Assembly (NCBI GenBank): GCA_009692845.1
Contig: SHYK01000004.1
Coordinates: 1 to 64,000 of the forward strand
Length of the DNA: 64,000 nt
Direction: 5' to 3'
Source of the DNA: Chloroflexota bacterium
GTDB taxonomy: Bacteria > Chloroflexota > UBA6077 > SHYK01
The notes under the pieces were generated by a model. That model saw only the letters and a program-made list of their open reading frames with translations. It made no database searches and was not told where the DNA came from. The position numbers and the translations under genes are program-made. Below are positions 28,898 to 37,931 of the stretch, one piece after another (position 1 is the stretch's first letter; each line of letters begins with the position of its first letter).

Positions 28898-29238
28898 TTA
28901 GGGTGCGCCCAAGACGGGCTGGTTCATCGGCGGCATCGGACCGCTTGGGTTCATGCCATGGATTTCCATCAGGATCTTCTCGCGAAACCAGCTATCAAAT
29001 GGGTCTTGAGAAGTCATGAGTCCATCAAAGACCTTACCAATGTCTGGCGCTTCCCAGTACACCACCGCAAAGTCACCCATAGGCGTATCTGCAGCCACAC
29101 TACCTCTTTGGTCAGACTCACGCGACCCCGGGACGCCTCGAGCGCGGCTTTGCGTGGGCCGGTCATCTCGCTAATGTAGCCTTTCCAGATATCGATCTTG
29201 CCGGCTTGAATCGGGGTGAAAAAAGCGTAATTGGCCAT
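28898..29238 (-). pseudogene. Small antibiotic-monooxygenase-like (dimeric alpha/beta barrel) protein, frameshifted
   Basis: Frame 1 MANYAFFTPIQAGKIDIWKGYISEMTGPRKAALEASRGRVSLTKEVVWLQ; frame 2 continues DTPMGDFAVVYWEAPDIGKVFDGLMTSQDPFDSWFREKILMEIHG. Confidence 0.75.
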
Positions 29239-29330
29239 CGTCGGTTTCTCTCCCCATCGGTATTCCTACGTCTGTGCGCCGAATGATGCCCTCAAGCTTA
29301 TGCCTCTTGATACGTCGTCGCTGCGGTTCA

Positions 29331-30911
29331 TCAGAATGACCGTCTTGACGCGCGCGCCCACAGGCTGGTCAACAAGCTCAGCTCCCGCACCCGCAGCGCG
29401 GCGAGCAGCCCCACATAGGCCGCCAGCCCAGCCGCCGACCCGGCGGCAAGGGTGACCAGTCGACCAACCGCGCCATCGCTGTCGTTCAAAGCGGCTGACG
29501 CCCAGGACGCCACGAACGCACAGATCACCGCTCCCAGCACGCCGCCCAACCCAACTTTTATCAAAAACCCGCCCAGGGCCGGGCTCACGATGGCTGCCTC
29601 CCGCCTGGCCAGCAGAATGTACAGAATCACGGCGTGCGAGCTGTTCTGCACCGCATTTGCCAGCGCAAGGCCCGGCATGCCCAGCGGGCCAACCGTCGCC
29701 AGAGCCACCACCAGGTAGATCGCGGCGCCGCCGACCCCGACCAGCACCGGCGTCAGGGTGTCTTTCCGGGCATAGAAAGCGGCGATCAAGAGCTGGTCGA
29801 TCACGACGAACGGAAGCTGGGGCGAATAGGCCAGAAAGGCCTGGGCAGTGCTCTGAGTAGCCAGCGCATCGAAGGCCGCGCGCTGGAACAACAGCCCGAT
29901 CAACTCGTGCCGGAGCACCATGAGCATAGCGGCGATCGGCACCACCAGGAGTAGGACGTGCTTCATCCCTCCGATGAGCAAGGTGATGAAGGGGGAGTCC
30001 TCTGAGCCCGGGTCGGAAGCTGCCATGCGGCTGAGTGATGGCAAGATCGCCAGGCTGGCTGCGGCTCCCACCAGGCCAATCGGAAACTGGATGATTGTGG
30101 TCGCGAATCCCATCGCGGCCACACTCCCCTCGCCAGTCCGCCAGGCGAGGTTCGTATCAATGACGACGATGGCATAGCTGGCCAGCATGCCCAGGAAGAC
30201 CGGCAGATAAAGACGCAGCATGAGGCGCACGCCAGGGTGGCCCAGATCGATCACCGGTTGGTAGCGTAGCCCGCGCCAGGCGGGCAATTGCAGCACGATC
30301 TGGAGTGCGCTCCCCAGAATCAGACCCACCGTCAGCGCGTAGATCTGGATCGTGCCAGAGAGCAGAACCGCGGCCAAGATGATTCCCACGTTGTAGACGG
30401 ACGCCGCGAAAGCGGTGAGGGCGAAGCGTCGCGTCGCCTGGAGGAGCGCAGTGTGGATCCCCGCCACCCCCAGCAGCACAATCGAGGGCAAGGCGACTCG
30501 GGTGAGCCCCACCGCGAGATCGAAGTGGGCGGGGTCCGCGCCCAAAGCCGTGACCAGCAGCGGAGCCGCCACCGTGAGCAGCGCCACCGCGGCGCCCACC
30601 CCGAGCAGGGTGAGGTTCAGCAAGGTGCTCAAGATTCGGGAGAGCTCATTGGTGCGCCCGGCGGCCGCGTAATCGCTGAAGACCGGCACAAAGGCGGAGG
30701 TGATGGCCCCGGCCAGGAGCAGGTCATAGGCAGCGGTTGAAACTCGGGTAGCGGTTCGAAAAGCGCTGGTGGCGGCGGTGGCCCCGAAGAGCGCCGCGAT
30801 GACCTGTTCCCGGACCAGCCCCAGGATCCGGCTGGCGACGTTCCCCAGTCCGATGAGCACGGCGGCCCGGGCTACCCGGTGGCCCGAATCGGGGTCAGGG
30901 GTCACCGACAA
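29331..30911 (-). CDS. murJ: Lipid II flippase MurJ / MviN-like
   Basis: 526 aa polytopic; GLGNVASRILGLVREQVIAALFGA, LGVAGIHTALLQATRRF. Confidence 0.9.
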   Translation of the reverse strand: MSVTPDPDSGHRVARAAVLIGLGNVASRILGLVREQVIAALFGATAATSAFRTATRVSTAAYDLLLAGAITSAFVPVFSDYAAAGRTNELSRILSTLLNLTLLGVGAAVALLTVAAPLLVTALGADPAHFDLAVGLTRVALPSIVLLGVAGIHTALLQATRRFALTAFAASVYNVGIILAAVLLSGTIQIYALTVGLILGSALQIVLQLPAWRGLRYQPVIDLGHPGVRLMLRLYLPVFLGMLASYAIVVIDTNLAWRTGEGSVAAMGFATTIIQFPIGLVGAAASLAILPSLSRMAASDPGSEDSPFITLLIGGMKHVLLLVVPIAAMLMVLRHELIGLLFQRAAFDALATQSTAQAFLAYSPQLPFVVIDQLLIAAFYARKDTLTPVLVGVGGAAIYLVVALATVGPLGMPGLALANAVQNSSHAVILYILLARREAAIVSPALGGFLIKVGLGGVLGAVICAFVASWASAALNDSDGAVGRLVTLAAGSAAGLAAYVGLLAALRVRELSLLTSLWARASRRSF

Positions 30912-30934
30912 GGAACTAGCTGGCCAATCGAGGC

Positions 30935-31035
30935 GTCATCCTGAGCCGCACCGAAGGATCTTCCGGACATTCCAACCATGCCTGACTAGCAGCAGTCGTG
31001 GGAGATCCTTCGTCGCTTCGGCTCCTCAGGATGAC
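30935..31035. repeat. Imperfect inverted repeat (GTCATCCTGAGC..GAAGGATCT / AGATCCTTCG..CTCAGGATGAC)
   Basis: Arms 30935-30961 and 31003-31035 read directly. Confidence 0.85.
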
Positions 31036-31057
31036 AGCCGGGGCATTTGCAAGGGGC

Positions 31058-31822
31058 CTAGCTCAGACCAAGGAGGGGTGCGAGCTCCAGCAGCGAGCGT
31101 ATTCGGGGCGATTCATCGGTGGCTAGGGTCGGGCCCACCACAGGCGGAATCATCAGGTAAGGCCGATTCGGCTCGCCGTCCACCTCCCCCGCCCGGTCGA
31201 TCAGGACGGCTCGCAGGCCCGCCGCCCGCGCACCTGCAACGTCATCGAGCGGATTGTCCCCCACGTGGAGCACTTCCCCCGCCGTCAGGCCGGCCGCCGC
31301 CAAAGCGTGGCGGAAGATGGCTGGATCCGGCTTTTCGAAGCCGAGCTCGCCGGAGATCGAAGTGCAATCGAAGTAGTCCCTGATGCCCAGTGCATCCAGC
31401 AGTTGAGCCGCCCAGGGCTCCCAATTTGAGATGATGCCCATCCGGATACCGGCCGCCTTGAGCCGGTCCAATATCGGGAGCGCGTCATCGTACAGCTGGT
31501 AGTTCTCGGGCTGCGTGAAGGTGTTGAATAGATCCTCCGCGATCACCTCGTTCGGGACGGGCGCGCCCAGCTCATCCAGAAAGGCGCCATAGACCCAAAG
31601 CCAAAACTCGCGCGAGCTCGCCGCCGAAAGCGTGAATCCCCGCCCGCCGCCCTCACGCTGAGCAATCTTTTGCCAGACCGCCGCTTCGGCCAGAGTCGCC
31701 GCCTCCAGGGTCACCGAGAGCCCAGCCCGGCAGCAGACCTCAGCCAGTAAGCCGTTGAACGAAGGCCGGGGGTGAGCGAGCGTCCCGCCCACGTCGAAGA
31801 ACACCGCCCGGATGGAGGACAT
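31058..31822 (-). CDS. HAD family hydrolase
   Basis: Start likely MSSIRAVFFDVGGTLAHPRPSF; GIISNWEPWAAQLL, FEKPDPAIF, HVGDNPLDDVAGARAAG. ORF in track 31058..31870. Confidence 0.9.
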   Translation of the reverse strand: MSSIRAVFFDVGGTLAHPRPSFNGLLAEVCCRAGLSVTLEAATLAEAAVWQKIAQREGGGRGFTLSAASSREFWLWVYGAFLDELGAPVPNEVIAEDLFNTFTQPENYQLYDDALPILDRLKAAGIRMGIISNWEPWAAQLLDALGIRDYFDCTSISGELGFEKPDPAIFRHALAAAGLTAGEVLHVGDNPLDDVAGARAAGLRAVLIDRAGEVDGEPNRPYLMIPPVVGPTLATDESPRIRSLLELAPLLGLS

Positions 31823-31853
31823 TCGTATCTCGGCAGGACTGGCTTCGGGCAGG

Positions 31854-32279
31854 CTAATAGCTGACCCCAAGGCCGATGATCAAGCCGTACAGAAGATGGA
31901 CGAACAGCGCCGAGGGAATCATCTGGCGGCTGGTGCGCCACCCAAAAAAACCGTCACTCATCGCCGGGAGAACGATGAGCATCATGGTCAGCCAGAGCAG
32001 CATCCCATAGGCCAGGCCGCTGAGCCAGCCCGGGCCTGGCAGCAATGGCTTGACCAAGAACGCGTAGATCAGGGCGAGCACCACCCCGTTGATAATATGG
32101 AGCGCCAGGCCCAAACGGGTCCCGTGCGAGTGGTAGCGAAGAATTTTCGTGGCGATGAGCCGTCCAAGATCGACCACCGGGATGCGCAAAGCGTTGAACA
32201 GAAAGGTCGCCAGTGCCATGCCGATCGCTCCGAGCAGCCCAGCCACCCCCGCTTGGGCGAGGTCTAGTCCGAAAGCCAC
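31854..32279 (-). CDS. Small polytopic membrane protein (DUF6789-like)
   Basis: 141 aa hydrophobic ORF, several TM segments. Confidence 0.6.
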   Translation of the reverse strand: MAFGLDLAQAGVAGLLGAIGMALATFLFNALRIPVVDLGRLIATKILRYHSHGTRLGLALHIINGVVLALIYAFLVKPLLPGPGWLSGLAYGMLLWLTMMLIVLPAMSDGFFGWRTSRQMIPSALFVHLLYGLIIGLGVSY

Positions 32280-32286
32280 CTAGCGG

Positions 32287-32553
32287 TCAGCTCGCCGGGG
32301 CCGCTGCCAGGTGCTCCCGGACTGCCTGGCCGATCGTCTGGTTCTCCGGGAAGCCGCCGTCCCGGTACATCGAGTGCACCAGCTCGTCGGCGACCGAGAC
32401 ATCGAAAGACCCTTCATACCAGGGGATCAATTCGATGGAAGAGAGCCGCTCTTTGAAGTGGATCATCAAATACTCGGTGAGCGAGAGCGCGGCGGGCTCA
32501 TAACCGCATTCCGCACAGTAGGAGATAGTAACTTTGACTGTTTCGTCGGCCAT
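32287..32553 (-). CDS. Rdx/SelW-like thioredoxin-fold protein, Cys form
   Basis: MADETVKVTISYCAECGYEPAALSLTEYL...YEGSFDVSVADELVHSMYRDGGFPEN. Confidence 0.7.
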   Translation of the reverse strand: MADETVKVTISYCAECGYEPAALSLTEYLMIHFKERLSSIELIPWYEGSFDVSVADELVHSMYRDGGFPENQTIGQAVREHLAAAPAS

Positions 32554-32660
32554 TCGTTGAGCACCCCCAGACGCTACGCGACTCGCCTCTGCTATTTTAG
32601 TGCCGAAATTATCGCACACGTGGTCGGCCTGGCCCTGGTTGCCCGAGTGAAGGGTTTGCT

Positions 32661-33305
32661 GTGATCGAAGCGTCGTCAGTGCTCGAATTGGCCCTCGTTG
32701 GAATCGCGGCCTACTTGCTGGGGTCCATTCAGTTCGCCCGGCTCCTGGCCACCCAACGAGGCCTCAATCTGGAGCAAACCGGAAGTGGCGTCGCGAGCAG
32801 CGCAAATCTGGCCCATGCGGCTGGCAAATGGTTGGGTGCAGTGGCCATCGCCGGGGATGGAGCCAAGGCATTGATCCCAGTGGCCGGGGCGAGGTGGCTT
32901 TTCGGTCCCGACTGGGCCAGCTACGTGGCCCTGGGGGTCATGATCGGGCACAACTGGCCCATCTGGTCCCGATTCAACGGGGGACGGGGGATGGTGGTCA
33001 CGCTCGCGGCTGCCGCTATTCTCGCCCCCCGGGAGTTGATCGGGCTGGCCATCCTCCTGATCCCGATCGCTCGCCGCATCCACGACACCGCCCCCCCTTC
33101 GGCGGTCGCTCTCCTGGCATTCCCGCTGACCGCTTTCGCGGTCGGCGAGCCCTTGAGCGTCGTTTGGTGTTTTTCCGCCTTCGCGCTGATCAGCTTGGTC
33201 CGCCGGGTCATGGCGCCGCCCCGCGATCGCAGCTTCAGGGTGCTCTGGAACCGGCTCGTTTTCGACCGGCCCGACCCCCATCACCACTGGACGCTGGACC
33301 GATGA
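32661..33305 (+). CDS. plsY: Glycerol-3-phosphate acyltransferase PlsY-like
   Basis: 214 aa; AAYLLGSIQFARLLA, GDGAKALIPV, IGHNWPIWSRFNGGRGMV. Confidence 0.85.
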   Translation: MIEASSVLELALVGIAAYLLGSIQFARLLATQRGLNLEQTGSGVASSANLAHAAGKWLGAVAIAGDGAKALIPVAGARWLFGPDWASYVALGVMIGHNWPIWSRFNGGRGMVVTLAAAAILAPRELIGLAILLIPIARRIHDTAPPSAVALLAFPLTAFAVGEPLSVVWCFSAFALISLVRRVMAPPRDRSFRVLWNRLVFDRPDPHHHWTLDR

Positions 33306-33352
33306 ACGAAGCATTACAATGCCCCACCGTCAAAAAATAGAGGGGGAAATCC

Positions 33353-34027
33353 GTGGCTGCTCCAACTACGATCTCGGTTGACGAGTTCATCAAGAAAATC
33401 CTGGCCGGCGAGCGCAACCTGGGTGCGATTCAACTGGCCCCAGGCAGCGATCTAGCGGGGAACCGGGACTTCGCCAAGCTAAACACCTACTTGCGGGCAC
33501 AGGATCTCCGCAATGAGCCGCTCGCTCTGGAGGGCTCCGATTGGCAGGGCCTGAAGGCGGCTGATTTCTTTATCCAGTTCGCCAAGCTTCCCGGCGTAAA
33601 TCTAAAGGGCGCGGATCTCTTTGGGGCGGATCTCCGCCGCTCCGATCTTTCTGGAGCCAATATGGCCGGCGCGAACGTCAGCCGCGGAGTGCTGGCCAAC
33701 ACCCGCCTCATGAACGGCGACCTTTCGAGTGCGAACCTTCGCTACTGCGACATCTACGAATCCAACATGACCGATGCGAACCTCCGGGGAGCTGACCTTT
33801 CGGGCGCGCGCCTGCTCAACATGTCCCTGCGAGGAGCGGATCTGACCGGCGCGAAGATGACCAACTGCGACCTCTATCGCTGCGATCTGCGGGGTGCCAA
33901 GGGGCTCGAAACCGTTTTGGACCTCGCTTCCGGGAACTTCCGAGCCTCCGTCGTCACCGAGAACGAGATTGCGGTAATCAGCGCCGCGCTCCGCAACTCG
34001 GCCATGTTCGACATTCGCGACGAGTGA
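33353..34027 (+). CDS. Pentapeptide repeat protein
   Basis: 224 aa, GTG start; GADLFGADLRRSDLSGANMAGAN...ANLRGADLSGARLLNMSLRGADLTGAKMTNCDL. Confidence 0.9.
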   Translation: MAAPTTISVDEFIKKILAGERNLGAIQLAPGSDLAGNRDFAKLNTYLRAQDLRNEPLALEGSDWQGLKAADFFIQFAKLPGVNLKGADLFGADLRRSDLSGANMAGANVSRGVLANTRLMNGDLSSANLRYCDIYESNMTDANLRGADLSGARLLNMSLRGADLTGAKMTNCDLYRCDLRGAKGLETVLDLASGNFRASVVTENEIAVISAALRNSAMFDIRDE

Positions 34028-34030
34028 TCC

Positions 34031-34075
34031 GAGCGGAGCGACCTTTAGCGGGGTTTGGGGCGAAGCCCCAAGTTC
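34031..34075. repeat. 45-nt intergenic hairpin repeat, copy 2
   Basis: gagcggagcgacctttagcggggtttggggcgaagccccaagttc. Confidence 0.85.
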
Positions 34076-34079
34076 AAGA

Positions 34080-34919
34080 GTGGCCGCCGCCACCGACCTT
34101 TTAGTTGACCCCGGCTGGCTCGAGGATCACCTCGGCCAGCCGTGCGTCGCGATCGCCGATTGCCGCTACGACGCGGATCTGGAAAAGGCCCATTCTCTCT
34201 ATCTGAGCGGCCACATCCCCGGCGCAGTTCACGTCTACTGGCCGCGTGATCTGTCGCTAGGCACGGATCCGGTGCCCTTTCTGCTTCCCACGCCCGCCCA
34301 GGCCGCCGCCATCCTCGGTCGCCTCGGCATCGGCAACGAAACCCTGGTAGTGGGCTACGACCAGGAGGGCGACCACTTCGCCGCCCGCCTTTGGCTCTTG
34401 CTCAGCTATCTCGGGAATGACCGCTTCCGCTTATTGGAGGGCGGCATCCAGAAATGGATCGCCGAGGGCCGGCCGGTTGCCCACGACGACGTCGTCCCGA
34501 CGCCCATCCATTACGCGGCGGCCAGCTCAACCAGCGCAATCCGAGTCACTAAAGACGAGCTCCGACGGCGGTTGGGTGAGCCGGGACTCGTCCTGGCCGA
34601 CGTTCGCCGGGAGAGCGAATTCCTGGGCGCCGAGGCTCGGGCTGCCCGGGGCGGCCGGATTCCGGGTGCTCGCCATGTCTTCTGGCAGGACAATTTGCGC
34701 GCCGACTGGAGTCTCAAAACTCCCGAGGAGATACGCGTCCGCCACGAAGCGGCGGGGATCAGGCCCGACCAGGAAGTGATCACCTATTGCCAGGCCGTCG
34801 TCCGAGCCGCCCACACCGCATTGGCCTTGCGGCTGGCCGGATACCCGAATGTCCGAGTGTACGACGGCTCCTGGGCCGAATGGGGCGCCGATCCCGATCT
34901 CCCGATCGAAGTCGGGTAG
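34080..34919 (+). CDS. Sulfurtransferase (tandem rhodanese, thiosulfate/3-mercaptopyruvate type)
   Basis: 279 aa; IPGAVHVYWPRDLS, VGYDQEGDHFAARLWLLLSYLG, VITYCQAVVRAAHTALALRLAG. Confidence 0.88.
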   Translation: MAAATDLLVDPGWLEDHLGQPCVAIADCRYDADLEKAHSLYLSGHIPGAVHVYWPRDLSLGTDPVPFLLPTPAQAAAILGRLGIGNETLVVGYDQEGDHFAARLWLLLSYLGNDRFRLLEGGIQKWIAEGRPVAHDDVVPTPIHYAAASSTSAIRVTKDELRRRLGEPGLVLADVRRESEFLGAEARAARGGRIPGARHVFWQDNLRADWSLKTPEEIRVRHEAAGIRPDQEVITYCQAVVRAAHTALALRLAGYPNVRVYDGSWAEWGADPDLPIEVG

Positions 34920-34950
34920 TCCTGGAGCTTATTGCTCCAGATTTGGCTGC

Positions 34951-36198
34951 TTACACAAAGCCAACGCTATCGTAGCGCCCGCCCAGGGCTACGCTCTGAT
35001 CGACGCCCAGCCAGCCCTCGAGCACCGTGCCGTAAACCGACCGAAAATCGACCTGGTACCTCAGATTTCGATTTTCGTCGAGCTTGGTCAGGCTGGGGTA
35101 TTCGCCGTAGAGGCCACCGGTCACCCGCGAACCGATCACGAACATCGGGCCCGCCGTGCCGTGGTCGGTGCCCTGACTTCCGTTTTCCTGCACGCGTCGT
35201 CCAAATTCTGAGAAGGACATCAGGAGCACGTTGTTCGCCTGGCCCATCCCTTCCAGGTCCCTGAGGAAGGCATCCACCGAATTGGAGAATCCCCCCAGCA
35301 AGCGCGCCTGGGCATTTGGCTGGGCGGAATGGGTATCGAAGCTGCCGAAAGACGTGTAGAAGATCCGGGTGCCGAGACCAGCCGCGATCATCTGGGCCAC
35401 GCTCTTCAGGCTGGCGCCCAGAGCAAAGTTCGGGTATTCGACGGTGCTGCGGTAGGCCGCCACCCCATCCTGGACCATCTGAGTCGACGCCAGCGCATTC
35501 GCTCCGGTGGCTGCAATGTAGCCCTGGCCCGCTCGGCCGGAGTAATCCTGACGGTAGCTCCAATCGGCTACGGCAATCTGGGCGGCCCGGTCGGCCGGAT
35601 AGCGGGTGTCGGTGCGGAGCTGGTAGGCCTGGACGTTCGGAATGGCGGGGACCGAGGTGCCGGCTCCAGCCAGGGCCGGAATGAGACTGTCGGTGACACT
35701 TACTGCGTAGAGCGGGTTCGTCGGTTGAGTCGCGGCAAGCTCACCGGCCAGCCAGCCGGTCTGGGCGTAGGCGTCAGGGACCGCGGTATGCCAGATGTCC
35801 ATTGAGCGGAAATGAGACAGATTGGGGTTGGGATAGCCCGCGCCCTGGACGATGGCCACCTGACCCGCCTGGTAGCGCTCAAAGAGCTTGCCCATCTCCG
35901 GATGCAGCCCCACTCTTTCGGTCAACGGCAGCACATTAGCCTCCGGAATGCCGATGGCGCCGCGTGCGGCTCGATAGCCGTCCAGCCCATACGGCACGAC
36001 GGTGTTGAGGCCGTCGTTGCCGCCGCTCATCTGGATCACCACCAGGATGGTGTCCGGACCATAGTCACTCATGGTGCCAGCTACCTGGGCCGCCAAGGCG
36101 GTTCGGCCCAGGAATAGCGGCAGACTTGCCGCGCCAGCCAGGGCCAGCCCTCCAGATTGCAGGAACTTGCGGCGAGTGAGCACGGTTTCTCCCATCAA
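34951..36198 (-). CDS. DUF1501 family protein (Tat-type signal)
   Basis: 415 aa; TRRKFLQSGGLALAGAASLPLFLG; MSGGNDGLNTVVPYG; TDHGTAGPMFVIG. Confidence 0.9.
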   Translation of the reverse strand: MMGETVLTRRKFLQSGGLALAGAASLPLFLGRTALAAQVAGTMSDYGPDTILVVIQMSGGNDGLNTVVPYGLDGYRAARGAIGIPEANVLPLTERVGLHPEMGKLFERYQAGQVAIVQGAGYPNPNLSHFRSMDIWHTAVPDAYAQTGWLAGELAATQPTNPLYAVSVTDSLIPALAGAGTSVPAIPNVQAYQLRTDTRYPADRAAQIAVADWSYRQDYSGRAGQGYIAATGANALASTQMVQDGVAAYRSTVEYPNFALGASLKSVAQMIAAGLGTRIFYTSFGSFDTHSAQPNAQARLLGGFSNSVDAFLRDLEGMGQANNVLLMSFSEFGRRVQENGSQGTDHGTAGPMFVIGSRVTGGLYGEYPSLTKLDENRNLRYQVDFRSVYGTVLEGWLGVDQSVALGGRYDSVGFV

Positions 36199-37502
36199 GC
36201 CATCTGATACGCGGGCGTGGCCATGATCAAGTGAGTTGTGCCCCGCACGGTCCGGTCCAGTCGCTGCGGGTCTCTAAGAAAATTGCTCGGGGCACCCTGG
36301 TACTCGCCCACTACATAGTCGACCAGACTGTCGCGGAGCCCCGGGTCCACGTCGCCGTCGACCAACAGGTCGAGCAAGCCGTCCACCAGTTCGTCTGGAG
36401 TTGCGGCGCCGAGCTGCTGCACGATGGCAATCGGGTCGATTCCGCGCCCGGCTGCGTTACCTCGCTGGGTGGTGAGCGAATTCGCGGTGTTGAGTCGCTC
36501 CACAAAAGTGTTGGTACCGATCCAGCCGGTGCCCCAGTCCCAACCGGCTACCGAGGGGGGATTGAACAGATTCATTCCCATTCGGGTGAGGCTGCCCTGG
36601 ATGCCGGGCAAGAATTCGTTGATTCCGAGGGTCTTCATTCCGCCGATCAGGTACTCAACGGGGCTTTTCACGACGCCGTGGTAGGCATCTGGTGACCGGA
36701 ATTCGGGATGCAGGAGAATGGCGCGGACGAGCTCCCGGACCCGATAGCCGCTCTGACGGAACGTGTCGGCCAGCTGCTTGATCGCGGCCTGTGATGGGTG
36801 GTCGTGCACAAAATAGTTGAAGAGCTTCCGGGTCATGAACTCGGCGGGCACCGGCTGGGCGAGAATAAGGTTCAGGATGGCATCTCCATCCCAATTTCCC
36901 GTCTTGCCGAGGAAGGTCTTTTGGCCGGTGTCGTGCTGGCGGGGGTTGAAGGTGACCTGGTAGTCCCGGTCGAGACCCCACCCGGTGAAGGCTCGAGCGG
37001 CCTCGTGCACGTCCGCCTGGGTGTAGTTTCCGGGACCCATGGTGAATAGCTCCATGAGCTCCCGGGCGTAGTTCTCATTCGGGCTGGACCGGCGGTTCGT
37101 GTTGCCGTCCAGCCAGCGCAGCATCGCCGGATCTCGGGAGATTCCGCTCAGAAGCTCTCGGAAGCTGCCCAGGGCGTTGGCCCGGAAGAATTGGTTCTGG
37201 TAGTCCATCGCCTGGGGGCGACCGACCTTGCCGTTGCCCGTAGCGAAATGGTCGTGCCAGAACAGGACCATCTTCTCCTGAAGCGGGCGGGCGGTCATCG
37301 CCATCCGTTGCAGCCAGACGGCCTGGATGGAGGCGAGCTTAGTCATATCGAGCTCCGCCGCCATGGCGGCCACCCTGGCCTCGGCCCCATCGTCGGCAAC
37401 CTTCTCGTAGTCGACCAAACGGGCTACCGCGGCCTCGTAGCCCAGGCTCGCGTATGAGCTGATTTCATCGGGGGTTCCCCCGAAACCGGCTCGGCGGAGC
37501 AA
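36195..37502 (-). CDS. DUF1800 family protein (true start probably upstream, near 37538)
   Basis: 435 aa; LLRRAGFGGTPDEI, KMVLFWHDHFATGNGKV, NENYARELMELFTMG; 4-bp overlap with DUF1501. Confidence 0.9.
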   Translation of the reverse strand: MLRRAGFGGTPDEISSYASLGYEAAVARLVDYEKVADDGAEARVAAMAAELDMTKLASIQAVWLQRMAMTARPLQEKMVLFWHDHFATGNGKVGRPQAMDYQNQFFRANALGSFRELLSGISRDPAMLRWLDGNTNRRSSPNENYARELMELFTMGPGNYTQADVHEAARAFTGWGLDRDYQVTFNPRQHDTGQKTFLGKTGNWDGDAILNLILAQPVPAEFMTRKLFNYFVHDHPSQAAIKQLADTFRQSGYRVRELVRAILLHPEFRSPDAYHGVVKSPVEYLIGGMKTLGINEFLPGIQGSLTRMGMNLFNPPSVAGWDWGTGWIGTNTFVERLNTANSLTTQRGNAAGRGIDPIAIVQQLGAATPDELVDGLLDLLVDGDVDPGLRDSLVDYVVGEYQGAPSNFLRDPQRLDRTVRGTTHLIMATPAYQMA

Positions 37503-37931
37503 GTGGGCGAACTGGCGGCGTTCAGCGATTACGACCAGCGTAGTTTCCTCACTGGGTGGCTTCCGTGGCCAATAAAACGAACCAACTCAGAAGAGGGTAC
37601 ATGAGAAAGATGGCGAAATATAGGAAATGTGAAAAAATTGCCAAATGTGAACTCTAACGACCGCTGACTGGATCGCAGGTATAGTAGCAACTGTTTCGCT
37701 GTCGCCCAACAATTCTCTCCAAGGAGCTGCGCTCTGTCCCGACCGATTAGCGCCTCCTCGGTCCGATTCGCCGAGGCCACGGGGCAGATTCCGGAGCCAC
37801 ACCAAGCAGCTACCCCGCCCGAAACCGGGTCCAAAACCAGCGATAGGCATGAGGCGCCGCTCGGGCCGGCTCGATCGGTTCGCTCGGCGCTCCGTCGGGC
37901 CTTTCCTGCCCTCTCTAACCCCCATTACCGC

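Noticed and set aside
24403-29330. Intact mobile element or CRISPR array in the accessory interval
   Set aside because: No transposase/integrase catalytic motif, no direct-repeat array with spacers and no clear terminal inverted repeats seen by eye.
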